64,000 nucleotides of DNA from Actinomadura barringtoniae (GTDB taxonomy: Bacteria > Actinomycetota > Actinomycetes > Streptosporangiales > Streptosporangiaceae): assembly GCF_017573505.1 (NCBI RefSeq), contig NZ_JAGEOJ010000004.1, positions 62,001-126,000 on the forward strand, read 5' to 3'. Below are positions 19,732-28,073 of this stretch, in pieces. The notes below the pieces were generated by a model. The model had not been told where the DNA came from. It worked only from the letters and a program-made list of their open reading frames with translations, and ran no database searches. The position numbers and the translations under genes are program-made. The stretch's first letter is position 1, and each line of letters starts with the position of its first letter.

Positions 19732-21144
19732 ATGACTCCTCCCCCAGGCCCCCGCGGACTCGGTCTCCTCTCCACCGCCCGCTTCTTCGCCCAGCCGGTG
19801 AAGGGGATGGAGGCCGCCCGGCGCCGGTACGGCCCGGTCTTCATGATCAAGTTCCCCGGCTTCCCCGCCGAGGTGTTCCTCACCACCGCCGACCTGGCCG
19901 AACGCGCCTACGCCACCGACGCCGAGGGCGGGCGGGCCGGCGAGATCCGCCGCCAGTTCCTGGAGCAGCTGGTCGGCCGGCACTCGCTGCTCACCCTCGA
20001 CCACGAGCCCTGGTGGCGGCACCGCAGGCTCATCAGCCCGCCGCTGCACGGCCGCGCCATCGCCCGCTGGAAGGCCGAGATCGGCCAGATCGCCGCCGAC
20101 GAGATCGCCGGCTGGCCGCTGAACCGGCCGTTCCCGCTCCGCGACCGGATGCAGCGGATCACGCTGGAGGTGATCGTCCGGCTGGTCTTCGGGATGCGCG
20201 AGTCGCCGCGCGGCGCGCGGCTGCGCGCGGCGATCCCGGAGCTGATCGAGATCGCCGGGCGGCCGACCCTGCTGTTCATGCCGCCGCGCGCGCTGGAGTG
20301 GATGCTCACCGCGCGGGCCCCGCGCGGCGTGCCGTTCCTGCCGACGACCCGGTTCGCCGAGGTGCGGGCCGAGGTGGACGACATCCTGTTCGCCGAGATC
20401 GCCGCCCGCCGGATGGCGCCCGACCCGGACGCGACCGACGTGCTGTCAATGCTGCTGGCGGCCCGCGACGAGAACGGCAACGGCCTCACCGACCAGGAGT
20501 TGCGCGACGAGCTGATCACCCTCCTGGAGGCCGGGCACGAGACGACGGCGACCGCGCTGGCCTGGACGTTCGAGCGGCTGCTGCGCAACCGGCCGGTCCT
20601 GGACCGCCTGCGCGCGGAGGTGGCCGAGGGCGAGGAGGAGACCTACCTGGAGGCCGTGGTCAAGGAGTCACTGCGGTCACGGCCGGTGGTCTACGACGTG
20701 CCCCGGCTGCTGGACAAGCCCCTGGAGCTGAACGGGCACCGGGCCGAGGCTGGCTGGATGGTCTCCCCGCTGATCATGCTCATCCACCGCGATCCCGAGG
20801 CGTTCCCCGACCCGGACGCCTTCCGGCCCGAACGCTTCCTGGGCCCGGACGCCGCCCGCGCCAACAAGGCCTGGATGCCGTTCGGCGGCGGCCGCCGCTA
20901 CTGCGTCGGCGCGCAGCTCGCGCTGATGGAGATGCGCGTCATCACCCGCGAGGTGCTGCGCGCCGTCGATCTGCGCGCGGTCGACCCGGCTCCGGAACGG
21001 CCCAAGGTCAGGCATGTGACGCTGGTCCCGGCCAAGCGCGCCAGGGTCGTCGCCCGCCAGGTCACGAACGCTCAGGAGCCGCCACAGGTTCAGGAACGGC
21101 CACAGGGTCGGAAGCGGCCAGCGGAGCGCGCGAAGGCGGTCTGA
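19732..21144 (+). CDS. Cytochrome P450
   Basis: A 470-residue heme monooxygenase. The I-helix oxygen-binding motif AGHETTA starts near residue 267, the K-helix ExxR is ESLR, and the heme loop FGGGRRYCVG places the Cys ligand at about 391. The long N-terminal half and heme-loop form resemble CYP102/CYP110/CYP4-like bacterial enzymes more than short camphor-type ones; substrate unknown. ATG at 19732 follows AGGAG at 6 bases. The C-terminal 27 residues (rich in Pro, Gln, Arg) are encoded in the stretch that overlaps the converging PAP2 gene by 83 bases and look like an appended tail. No ferredoxin or reductase gene is adjacent. Confidence 0.92.
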   Translation: MTPPPGPRGLGLLSTARFFAQPVKGMEAARRRYGPVFMIKFPGFPAEVFLTTADLAERAYATDAEGGRAGEIRRQFLEQLVGRHSLLTLDHEPWWRHRRLISPPLHGRAIARWKAEIGQIAADEIAGWPLNRPFPLRDRMQRITLEVIVRLVFGMRESPRGARLRAAIPELIEIAGRPTLLFMPPRALEWMLTARAPRGVPFLPTTRFAEVRAEVDDILFAEIAARRMAPDPDATDVLSMLLAARDENGNGLTDQELRDELITLLEAGHETTATALAWTFERLLRNRPVLDRLRAEVAEGEEETYLEAVVKESLRSRPVVYDVPRLLDKPLELNGHRAEAGWMVSPLIMLIHRDPEAFPDPDAFRPERFLGPDAARANKAWMPFGGGRRYCVGAQLALMEMRVITREVLRAVDLRAVDPAPERPKVRHVTLVPAKRARVVARQVTNAQEPPQVQERPQGRKRPAERAKAV

Positions 21145-21895
21145 TCACCAGCAGGATGACGGCGAGCATGGCCCCCACGGCGATGCCGTCCAGCCAGTAG
21201 TGGTTGGCGGTGCCGACCACCACGGCGATCGTCAGCAGCGGATGGATCAGCGCCAGCCAGCGCCACCGGGTGCGGGCGCAGACGATGATCCCGATCGCGA
21301 TGATGAGCGCCCAGCCGATGTGCAGGGACGGCATCGCCGCGTACTGGTTGGAGATCGTGTCGGTCTGTGGCGAGCCGTACACCGAGGGCCCGTACAGCCT
21401 GGCGGTGTCCACCAGGCCGGTGACGCCGAGCATCCGCGGCGGCGCGAGCGGCAGGAGCAGGTGCAACACGAGCCCGGCGGCGGTGAGGGCGACGAGCACC
21501 CAGCGAACCCACCGGTAGTGGCCGGGCCGCCGCAGGTAGACCCACAGCAGGAACAGCGCAGTCGCGGGAAAGTGCACGTAGGCGTAGTAGGAGTTGGCCA
21601 CGTGGATCAGGGCGTGGCTCTGCAGCAGCCCGTGCTGGACGTCGACCTCGCTCGGCAGGTCGAGCGTGCGTTCCAGGTCCCAGACCCGGTGCGCGTTGCC
21701 GAACGCCTCGGCGACCCGCCCGTCGGCCGCCAGCCGCGCCAGCTTGTAGAGGCCGAACAGCACGGCGATCAGCACGAGCTCGGGGACGGGCCGCGGCCGT
21801 CCCCCGTTCGGGCGCAGCACCCGGCCGCGCAGCGCCAGGCCGCGCCGCGTCGCGGCGGCGGTCCGGCCCCGGCGAGGGGTGTCCAACAGATTCAT
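21062..21895 (-). CDS. PAP2-superfamily membrane phosphatase / inositol-phosphotransferase-like protein
   Basis: A 277-residue protein with about six membrane helices. The active-site motifs are PSLHIGWALI (PSxH with the catalytic His) and a downstream HYWLDGIAVG, where His-x3-Asp is the second catalytic pair. This form is typical of the PAP2_3 branch related to Aur1/Ipt1 inositolphosphotransferases. It probably removes or transfers a phosphate head group on a lipid at the outer face of the membrane. The 3' end overlaps the P450 by 83 bases. Two stable hairpins lie between it and the MMPL gene upstream, so it is probably transcribed separately. Confidence 0.8.
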   Translation of the reverse strand: MNLLDTPRRGRTAAATRRGLALRGRVLRPNGGRPRPVPELVLIAVLFGLYKLARLAADGRVAEAFGNAHRVWDLERTLDLPSEVDVQHGLLQSHALIHVANSYYAYVHFPATALFLLWVYLRRPGHYRWVRWVLVALTAAGLVLHLLLPLAPPRMLGVTGLVDTARLYGPSVYGSPQTDTISNQYAAMPSLHIGWALIIAIGIIVCARTRWRWLALIHPLLTIAVVVGTANHYWLDGIAVGAMLAVILLVIRPPSRAPLAASDPVAVPEPVAAPERS

Positions 21896-21923
21896 CGCAG
21901 CAGGTCCTTCGGGGGGTGGGCGG

Positions 21924-21947
21924 CCCGCCGGCCACGGTGCCGGCGGG
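21924..21947 (-). terminator. Hairpin (9-bp stem) between MMPL and PAP2 genes
   Basis: Arms CCCGCCGGC and GCCGGCGGG pair perfectly across a 6-base loop. It stands just after a second, longer stem and lies 29 bases upstream of the PAP2 start. It may help stop MMPL transcription or act in the PAP2 leader. No T-run follows. Confidence 0.4.
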
Positions 21948-21953
21948 ACGAAG

Positions 21954-21992
21954 CCCCCGGGCCGCCGATCTGGATGACCGGCGGCCCGGGGG
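21954..21992 (-). terminator. Strong hairpin (13-bp stem) just downstream of the MMPL gene
   Basis: Arms CCCCCGGGCCGCC and GGCGGCCCGGGGG pair perfectly around a 13-base loop and begin 6 bases after the MMPL stop. Actinobacterial intrinsic terminators often lack the T-tract, as here. With the next hairpin it makes a tandem terminator. Confidence 0.65.
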
Positions 21993-21997
21993 ATGAC

Positions 21998-24199
21998 TCA
22001 GGTGCGGGCCGTCTCCAGCTCGCGTTCGCCCGCGGGCGGCGCGGCGTCGTCACCGAGGGCGTGCCGAAGCTTCTCACCCTCGACGTCCACGTTGGGCAGG
22101 ATCCGGTCCAACCAGCGCGGCAGCCACCAGGCCGACCGGCCGAGCACTGCCATCAACGCCGGAACGATCGTCATCCTTACCACGAACGCGTCGAAAAGGA
22201 CGCCCGCGGCCAGCGCGAAGCCCATCATCTTGATCATCGACTCGCCGGAGAAGATGAACCCGGAGAAGACCGCCATCATGATCACGGCGGCCGCGGTGAC
22301 CACCCGGGCGCCGTGCCGGAACCCGGTGACCACCGCCGCGCGCGGCTCGGCGCCATGCACGTACTCCTCGCGCATCCGGGTGACCAGGAAGACCTGGTAG
22401 TCCATCGCCAGCCCGAAGACCACGCCGATCAGGAAGATCGGCATCATGCTCATGATCGGCCCGGTCTCGGCGACGCCGAGCAGCGAGGCCAGCCAGCCCC
22501 ACTGGAAGACCGCGACCACCGCCCCGAACGTCGCGGCGACGGTCAGCAGGAACCCCAGCGTCGCCGTGAGCGGCACCAGGATCGACCGGAACACCAGCAT
22601 GAGCAGGATGAACGCCAGCCCGACGACCACACCGAGGTAGGGCAGCAGCGCGCCGCTGAGCTTGGCCGAGATGTCGATGTTCATCGCCGTGCTGCCGGTC
22701 ACCGAGACGTCGGCGCCGCCTGAGGCGGGCAGATGCCGGATATTGGACACCAGGTCCTCGGTGGCCTTGCTGCTCGGCCCGCTCTTGGGCACGACCGACA
22801 GCAGCGCGGTGTTGCCGTCCTTGTTGGCCACCGGCTGGGTCACGGCCGCGACGTCGCCGAGCCCCTTGACCCGTCCGCTGAACCGCTGCGCGGCGGCCTT
22901 GGCGCCGTTCTCGTCGCCGGTGTCGACGACCACCATGAGCGGGCCGTTGAAGCCGGGGCCGAAGCCCTTCTCCAGCATGTCGTAGGCCTTGCGCTGGGTG
23001 GTGTCGGACGCCTTGACCTCGTCGCCGGGCAGGCCCAGCCGCAGGTCCAGTGCCGGGGCGGCCAGCACGCCGAGGCCGACGACGGCGAGCAGCAGCACCG
23101 GCAGCGGGCGGCGGACGATGAAGCGGGCCCACCGCTCCCCCACCGGCGGCTTGCCGTTCTTGCTCCGGCCGCCGCGCAGGCCCGGGATCCAGCCGCCCAG
23201 CACCTTGCGCCCGGCGAAGCCGAGCAGCGCGGGCAGCAGGCTGAGGGCGATCAGGACGGCGACGACCACGGCGAACGCGGCGGCCAGGCCCATCTCGGTG
23301 AGCATCGGGATGCCGACCACGCCGAGCCCGGCGAGTGCGATGACCACGGTGAGGCCCGCGAACACCACCGCCGATCCGGCGGTGCCGACCGCCCTCCCGG
23401 CGGCCTCCTCGCCGGTTCTGCCCTCCTCGAGCTCGTGCCGGTAGCGGGAGACGATGAACAGCGCGTAGTCGATCGCGACCGCCAGGCCCAGCATCAGCGC
23501 CAGCGTGGAGGTCGTGGAACTCATCTTCACCAGGCCCGTCGCGGCGGTGATGCCCGACATGGCGATGCCGACGCCGAGAATGGCGTTCAGCAGCGGCAGC
23601 CCGGCCGCGACCAGCGAGCCGAACGTGATGACCAGCACGATCGCGGCGACCGCGACGCCGATGACCTCGGTCGCGCTCTGCTCGGGCATGCCCTCGGTCG
23701 CGTTGCCGCCCATCTCGACCGTCAGCCCGGCGGCCTCGCCGGGCCGGCCGGCGGCGGTCAGCGCGTCGCGGTCGGACTGCTCGAGGTCGATCGGCGAGAC
23801 CTTGTAGGTGACCTGGGTGTAGGCGATCCTGCCGTCCGGCGAGACCCCCTTGGCCTGGTACGGGTCGACGACGCCGGCGACGTCGGGCAGGGCCTTGAGC
23901 TTGCCGACCACCTGCTCGACGGCGGCCTTGTTCGCCGGTTCGGTGAGCGTTCCACCGTTCGGGGCGGCGATCACCACGCGTGCGGTCGCGCCGTCGGCGG
24001 AGGCCTGCGGCATCCGGTCCTTCAGGAGGTCGATCGCCTTCTGGGACTCGGTGCCGGGGATGGAGAAGTCGTTGGAGGTCGGGCCGGACAGGGTCGCGGC
24101 GCCGACGCCGAACAGCAGGAGCAGCCCCACCCAGAGCGCGGCGACCAGCTTTCGGCGCCGGAAGGAGAACCGGCCGAGCCGGTAGAGGAACGTGGCCAA
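21998..24199 (-). CDS. MMPL/RND-family transporter
   Basis: A 733-residue membrane exporter with the two-fold MMPL layout: one helix, a large outer loop, five to six helices, then the same again. The helices after the first loop (LALMLGLAVAIDYALFIVSR) and the second (SMMPIFLIGVVFGLAMDYQVF) carry the D-Y pairs of the proton-relay region. It probably exports a lipid or hydrophobic compound. TTG at 24199 gives the MATFLYRLGRF N-terminus common in this family; GTG at 24220 is the alternative, and neither has a strong Shine-Dalgarno. It follows its TetR gene by about 100 bases, the usual regulator-pump arrangement, and is followed by tandem hairpins. Confidence 0.9.
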   Translation of the reverse strand: MATFLYRLGRFSFRRRKLVAALWVGLLLLFGVGAATLSGPTSNDFSIPGTESQKAIDLLKDRMPQASADGATARVVIAAPNGGTLTEPANKAAVEQVVGKLKALPDVAGVVDPYQAKGVSPDGRIAYTQVTYKVSPIDLEQSDRDALTAAGRPGEAAGLTVEMGGNATEGMPEQSATEVIGVAVAAIVLVITFGSLVAAGLPLLNAILGVGIAMSGITAATGLVKMSSTTSTLALMLGLAVAIDYALFIVSRYRHELEEGRTGEEAAGRAVGTAGSAVVFAGLTVVIALAGLGVVGIPMLTEMGLAAAFAVVVAVLIALSLLPALLGFAGRKVLGGWIPGLRGGRSKNGKPPVGERWARFIVRRPLPVLLLAVVGLGVLAAPALDLRLGLPGDEVKASDTTQRKAYDMLEKGFGPGFNGPLMVVVDTGDENGAKAAAQRFSGRVKGLGDVAAVTQPVANKDGNTALLSVVPKSGPSSKATEDLVSNIRHLPASGGADVSVTGSTAMNIDISAKLSGALLPYLGVVVGLAFILLMLVFRSILVPLTATLGFLLTVAATFGAVVAVFQWGWLASLLGVAETGPIMSMMPIFLIGVVFGLAMDYQVFLVTRMREEYVHGAEPRAAVVTGFRHGARVVTAAAVIMMAVFSGFIFSGESMIKMMGFALAAGVLFDAFVVRMTIVPALMAVLGRSAWWLPRWLDRILPNVDVEGEKLRHALGDDAAPPAGERELETART

Positions 24200-24273
24200 A
24201 ACGGAGATCCCATCGATCACGAGGGCATGCGGACATCGCCTCACGACGGGCCGGCCGTCAGGCGGATCTAACA

Positions 24274-24303
24274 GGGGGGTGGTGGGGGGTGGGGTGGTGC
24301 GGG
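24274..24303 (+). other. G-rich tract that fits a G-quadruplex
   Basis: On the plus strand the runs GGGGGG, GGGGGG, GGGG and GGG are separated by 4, 1 and 6 bases, meeting the four-run quadruplex pattern. It lies between the TetR stop (24306) and the MMPL start, on the template strand for both genes. It could slow polymerase or shape expression of the transporter; this is a pattern match only. Confidence 0.4.
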
Positions 24304-24305
24304 TG

Positions 24306-24911
24306 TTAACGCCGCTCAGGAGGCGGCAGACCGGCGCGCATCTGGTCGAAGGCGTCGCGGACCAGGTCGGGCAGGTCGGTGTCGGCCTTGCCCTCGGTCC
24401 ACAGGTCGACGGCCGCGCGCATGGCCGTTCCGGCGGCACCGGCGAGCAGGTGCGGGTAGAGGTCCCGCGCCACGTCGGTGCCGGTACGCGCCGCGACGAT
24501 CTCGGCGATCTGCCGCTGCATCTCGCCGAGCCCGCCCAGCTGCTGGGCGATGAGTCCCGGGTTCTGCTTGACCAGCCGCATCAGCGCGATGGTCTCGTCC
24601 CGTGACTCCGACGGCAGGAGCACCTCGATCAGCACCTGCCGCAGCGAGTCCCAGACCGGCTCCTCGTCCGGCCGGACCCGCAGGCCGTCGATCACCGACT
24701 GCGCGCCGTCGGTGAGGGTGGCGACGATCGCCTCTTCCTTGCCGGGGAAATAGTTGTGGAACGTCCGGGGTGAGACCCCGGCCGCCGCCGCGATCGCCTC
24801 GACCGTCACGCCCTCCACGCCGTGCTCCACGGCCAGCCGCATGGCGGCACGGCTGAGCGCCTCACGGGTGAGGGCCTTCTTGCGCTCGCGCAGGCCCATC
24901 TCAACGGTCAT
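24306..24911 (-). CDS. TetR-family regulator of the MMPL transporter
   Basis: A 201-residue repressor with helix-turn-helix TVEAIAAAAGVSPRTFHNYF (about 36-55) then PGKEEAI. It stands directly upstream of the MMPL gene on the same strand, with about 100 bases between, the usual arrangement for a repressor that senses the pump's substrate. ATG at 24911 is taken; a second ATG four codons in is possible, and no clear Shine-Dalgarno separates them. Direct repeats GGTCAA occur just upstream (about 24912-24929), which may be part of an autoregulatory site. Confidence 0.85.
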   Translation of the reverse strand: MTVEMGLRERKKALTREALSRAAMRLAVEHGVEGVTVEAIAAAAGVSPRTFHNYFPGKEEAIVATLTDGAQSVIDGLRVRPDEEPVWDSLRQVLIEVLLPSESRDETIALMRLVKQNPGLIAQQLGGLGEMQRQIAEIVAARTGTDVARDLYPHLLAGAAGTAMRAAVDLWTEGKADTDLPDLVRDAFDQMRAGLPPPERR

Positions 24912-25001
24912 GGGTCAACCGTAGGTCAATCTTGCACATCCCGCAAAGTTTCAGGGGCTGCCAGATTGCGTGATCTGCACCTCAGTGACGATCATCCCTG
25001 G

Positions 25002-26159
25002 TCACTCCAGGGGCAGCCCGACGTAGTTCTCCGCCAGCGAGGTCTTGGCGGCGACCGAGCCGCCGACATAGTCCAGGTGGGAGCGCTGGAGGCGGCGGGC
25101 GAAGTCGTCGGCGGCCGGATCGGCGTGCAGCAGGGTGGTCATCCAGTACGAGAAGTGCTCGGCGCGCCAGACCCGGCGCAGGCAGGTCGCCGAGTAGCCG
25201 TCCAGCAGTGTCTCCGAGCCCAACTCGTACCGTTCGATCAGCGCGCGGGCCAGGATCGTCACGTCCGACACCGCGAGGTTCAGCCCCTTGGCCCCGGTCG
25301 GCGGCACGATGTGGGCCGCGTCCCCGGCCAGGAACAGCCGGTCGTGGCGCATCGGCTCGGCGACGAAGCTGCGCATCGGCGTGACCGCCTTGTCGGTGAT
25401 CGGCCCCTCGTGCAGCTTCCAGCCGTCGTCGGTCGCGAAGCGGGCGGCCAGTTCGGACCAGATCCGCTCGTCCGGCCAGGCGGCCAGGTCCTCGTCCGGC
25501 GCGACCTGCAGGTAGAGGCGGCTGACCTTGGGCGAACGGAGGCTGTGCAGGGCGAACCCGCGCTCGTGGCCGGCGTAGATCAGCTCGTCGGTGGACGGCG
25601 CGACGTCGGCGAGCACGCCCAGCCAGGCGAACGAGTACTCGCGTTCGAACGTGCGCAGGCCCGGCACCGCGGGCCGGCTCACGCCGTGGAAGCCGTCGCA
25701 TCCGGCGACGTAGTCGCACTCCAGCGTCCGTACCGCGCCCTCGTGCCGGAAGGTCACGCTCGGCGCGATCGGGTCGATCTCGACCACCTCGGCTTCGAAG
25801 CGCACGTCGCCGCCGTCGGCCAGCCGCCGCGCGACCAGGTCCTTCACGATCTCGGTCTGCGCGTAGACGGTCACCGTACGGCCGGTCAGGTCGGTCAGCG
25901 GGATCCGGTGCGAGGCCCCGCCGAACCGCAGCTCCAGGCCGTGATGGACCAGCCCCTCACGGTCCAGGCGCTCGCCGACGCCGCTCTCGCGCAGCACGTC
26001 GGTGGTGCCCTGCTCCAGCATCCCGGCGCGCTGCCGGTGCTCGACGTAGGCGCGGTCGCGGCTCTCCAGCACCACGGACGCGATCCCCTGCCGATGCAGC
26101 AGGTGGGAGAGCAGGAGCCCCGCGGGGCCGCCGCCCACGATCGCCACCTGGGTACGCAT
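25002..26159 (-). CDS. pobA: 4-hydroxybenzoate 3-monooxygenase
   Basis: A 385-residue flavin monooxygenase that hydroxylates 4-hydroxybenzoate to protocatechuate with NAD(P)H and O2. Three flavin motifs are visible: GGGPAG at residues 9-14, the CDGFHGVSR (DG) motif near 160, and LFLAGDAAHIVPPTGAKG (GD motif) near 280. The HRQRAGMLE stretch and the GLELRFGG substrate region are typical of PobA, and length fits (about 390). It is the last gene of the pca operon, 8 bases after the IclR regulator, so it feeds the pathway encoded upstream. Cytoplasmic. Confidence 0.95.
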   Translation of the reverse strand: MRTQVAIVGGGPAGLLLSHLLHRQGIASVVLESRDRAYVEHRQRAGMLEQGTTDVLRESGVGERLDREGLVHHGLELRFGGASHRIPLTDLTGRTVTVYAQTEIVKDLVARRLADGGDVRFEAEVVEIDPIAPSVTFRHEGAVRTLECDYVAGCDGFHGVSRPAVPGLRTFEREYSFAWLGVLADVAPSTDELIYAGHERGFALHSLRSPKVSRLYLQVAPDEDLAAWPDERIWSELAARFATDDGWKLHEGPITDKAVTPMRSFVAEPMRHDRLFLAGDAAHIVPPTGAKGLNLAVSDVTILARALIERYELGSETLLDGYSATCLRRVWRAEHFSYWMTTLLHADPAADDFARRLQRSHLDYVGGSVAAKTSLAENYVGLPLE

Positions 26160-26167
26160 GGTGCCTC

Positions 26168-26938
26168 CTAGACCTCTTCGGGGGGACCCGCCGACTCGCC
26201 GCGCCAGTGCGCGGTGACGTCGCGGGAAAGTGCGCGGGCCGCCGTGAGCAGCGGCGGGAGGAGCCTGCGGACGTCGACCGTACGGCTCCGTACGACTAGG
26301 GAGAGGGCGGCGATCACCGAGCCGCCCGCCGCGCGCACGGGCGCGCCGACCGAGGCGGCGCCGAGCGTCATCTCGTCCTTGGTGACCGCGTAGCCGTTCG
26401 CGCGGACCTCGGCCAGGCAGCGGCGCAGCTCGTCGGGGTCGGTGATCGTGCGGGCCGCGTGCTTGGTGAGGCCGCCGCCGATCAGCTGGTCGGCGACCGC
26501 GTCGGGCGCGTACGCCAGCAAGACCTTGCCCACGCCGGTCGCGTGCAGCGGCAGCGCCGCGCCGACCTGCGTCACGGTCGGCACGGACCGGGTGCCGCGC
26601 AGCCGCTCGACGAACAGCGCGCGCCCGTCGCGCAGGACCGCGAGCTGCACGTTATCGTGCGTCGCCTCGTACAGGTCCTCCATGTGCGGCAGCGCCAGCT
26701 CGCGCAGCCCGGTCACCGCCGTGGCCTGGCTGCCGATCCGCCAGAGCCGGGTGCCGATGCGGTACGTGCCGTCCGGGCCCCGGTCCAGGAACCCGCCCTG
26801 CACGAGCTCGCCGACGAGCCGGTGCCCGGTCGCCAGCGGCAATCCGGTGCGGCGGCACAGCTCGGTCAGGTTCAGGCGGACGTCCCCGGCCGCGAACGCG
26901 TCCAGGATCGCCATGACCTTCTGCGCGACGGTCTTCAT
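26168..26938 (-). CDS. IclR-family regulator of the pca/pob operon
   Basis: A 256-residue IclR-type protein: an N-terminal winged helix with LNLTELCRRTGLPLATGHRL (about 23-42), then an effector domain with VGKVLLAY and GAASVGAPVR motifs. Regulators of this family (PcaR, PobR, PcaU) control protocatechuate genes in other bacteria, binding beta-ketoadipate or an aromatic acid. Here it lies inside the operon, its ATG overlapping the pcaC stop (ATGA), so it is made with the enzymes and likely autoregulates. The 9-bp-arm palindrome upstream of pcaI (32039-32061) is a candidate site. Activator or repressor cannot be told from sequence. Confidence 0.88.
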   Translation of the reverse strand: MKTVAQKVMAILDAFAAGDVRLNLTELCRRTGLPLATGHRLVGELVQGGFLDRGPDGTYRIGTRLWRIGSQATAVTGLRELALPHMEDLYEATHDNVQLAVLRDGRALFVERLRGTRSVPTVTQVGAALPLHATGVGKVLLAYAPDAVADQLIGGGLTKHAARTITDPDELRRCLAEVRANGYAVTKDEMTLGAASVGAPVRAAGGSVIAALSLVVRSRTVDVRRLLPPLLTAARALSRDVTAHWRGESAGPPEEV

Positions 26939-27309
26939 TCTTCGGCCAGCACGCTCCGCGCCACCGCGAAGGCGGCGTTGGCGGCGGGCACCCCGCAGTA
27001 GATCGCCGTCTGGAGGAGGACCTCCTTGATCTCCTCCGGCGTCAGGCCGTTGCGGCGCGCGGCCCGTACGTGCATGGCGAGCTCGTCCAGGTGGCCGCGC
27101 GCGACGAGCGCGGTGAGCGTGATGCAGCTGCGGGTCCGGCGGTCCAGGCCGGGCCGGGTCCAGATCTCGCCCCACGCGTAGCGGGTGATCATGTCCTGGA
27201 AGTCGGCGGTGAACTCGTCGGTGCCCGCGACGGCCCGGTCGACGTGGGCGTCGCCGAGCACCTCGCGGCGGGTCTTCATGCCCTCGGCGTGCCGCTGCTC
27301 GTCGTTCAT
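26935..27309 (-). CDS. pcaC: 4-carboxymuconolactone decarboxylase
   Basis: A 124-residue all-helical protein of the CMD/AhpD-like family that decarboxylates 4-carboxymuconolactone to beta-ketoadipate enol-lactone. The conserved DFQDMITRYAWGEIW and RSCITLTALVARGHLDEL segments, and HVRAARRNGLTPEEIKEVL, are typical of PcaC. In Streptomyces and Rhodococcus PcaC is usually fused to PcaD as PcaL; here the two are separate but overlap by four bases (ATGA at 27306-27309), so the split is real and each has its own start. Confidence 0.95.
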   Translation of the reverse strand: MNDEQRHAEGMKTRREVLGDAHVDRAVAGTDEFTADFQDMITRYAWGEIWTRPGLDRRTRSCITLTALVARGHLDELAMHVRAARRNGLTPEEIKEVLLQTAIYCGVPAANAAFAVARSVLAEE

Positions 27310-28073
27310 CCGGGCTGTCCCTTCCAGGTGCGGTCCAGGTGGGCGGTGATGGCGGCGGTGACCGGGCCGGGGCGTTCGGCGACGGCGAGGTGGCCCGCGC
27401 GCTCGAGAACCAGCAGCCCGGCGCCGGGGATGCCGGCCGCCAGGACCTCGGCGTGCCCGGCGGGCGGGGTCGGCCCGTCCTCCGCGCCCGCGATGACCAG
27501 GGTCGGCGCGGCGACCTCGCCGAGCCGCCCGGTCGCGTCGAAGCGGGCGAGCGCATCGCAGCACGCCGCGTACCCCTCGGGGTCGGCGGCGGCGAGCATC
27601 GCCACGTACGGCGCGGAATCGTCGAAGCCCGCGGTGAACCAGCGAGCGGCGGCGCCGCCCGTCAGGGCCGCCGTCCCCTCGCGGCGGACGAGCGAGGCCC
27701 GTTCGTGCCAGCCCTCGGGCGGGCCGAAACGCGGCGAGGTGCAGCACAGGATCAGGCTCGCGACGCGGTCGGGCTCGCTCAGCGCGAGCGCGGTCCCCAC
27801 CGCGCCGCCGATCGAGACGCCCGCGTAGGCGACGCGGCCGATGCCGAGCCGGTCAAGCAGATCCGCGATCGCCGCCGCCAGGTCCTCGATGGTGAACGGC
27901 TCGGCGGGCGCGGGTGACTCGCCGTGCCCGGGCAGGTCGTAGCGCAGCACGCGCCAGCGCTCGGTGAGCGCTGGCATCTCGTGCCGCCAAAGGTCGGTGG
28001 TCGTGCCGAGGGAGGGGCCGAGCACCAGGACGGGCGCGTCCTCGGCCCCGTCGAGGCGGTGCGCGAGGATCAT
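27306..28073 (-). CDS. pcaD: 3-oxoadipate enol-lactonase
   Basis: A 255-residue alpha/beta hydrolase that opens beta-ketoadipate enol-lactone to beta-ketoadipate. The nucleophile elbow is GVSIGG (Ser near residue 90), with LRYDLPGHGES before it and a C-terminal GHLAVAERP carrying the catalytic His. ATG at 28073 overlaps the pcaB stop by four bases, and its own stop overlaps pcaC, so it is coupled on both sides. Separate from PcaC, unlike the PcaL fusion of many actinomycetes. Confidence 0.93.
   Translation of the reverse strand: MILAHRLDGAEDAPVLVLGPSLGTTTDLWRHEMPALTERWRVLRYDLPGHGESPAPAEPFTIEDLAAAIADLLDRLGIGRVAYAGVSIGGAVGTALALSEPDRVASLILCCTSPRFGPPEGWHERASLVRREGTAALTGGAAARWFTAGFDDSAPYVAMLAAADPEGYAACCDALARFDATGRLGEVAAPTLVIAGAEDGPTPPAGHAEVLAAGIPGAGLLVLERAGHLAVAERPGPVTAAITAHLDRTWKGQPG

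Noticed and set aside
24912..25001. Terminator between pobA and the MMPL regulator
   Set aside because: CAGAT...ATCTG is the only hairpin, with five base pairs, too weak to call.
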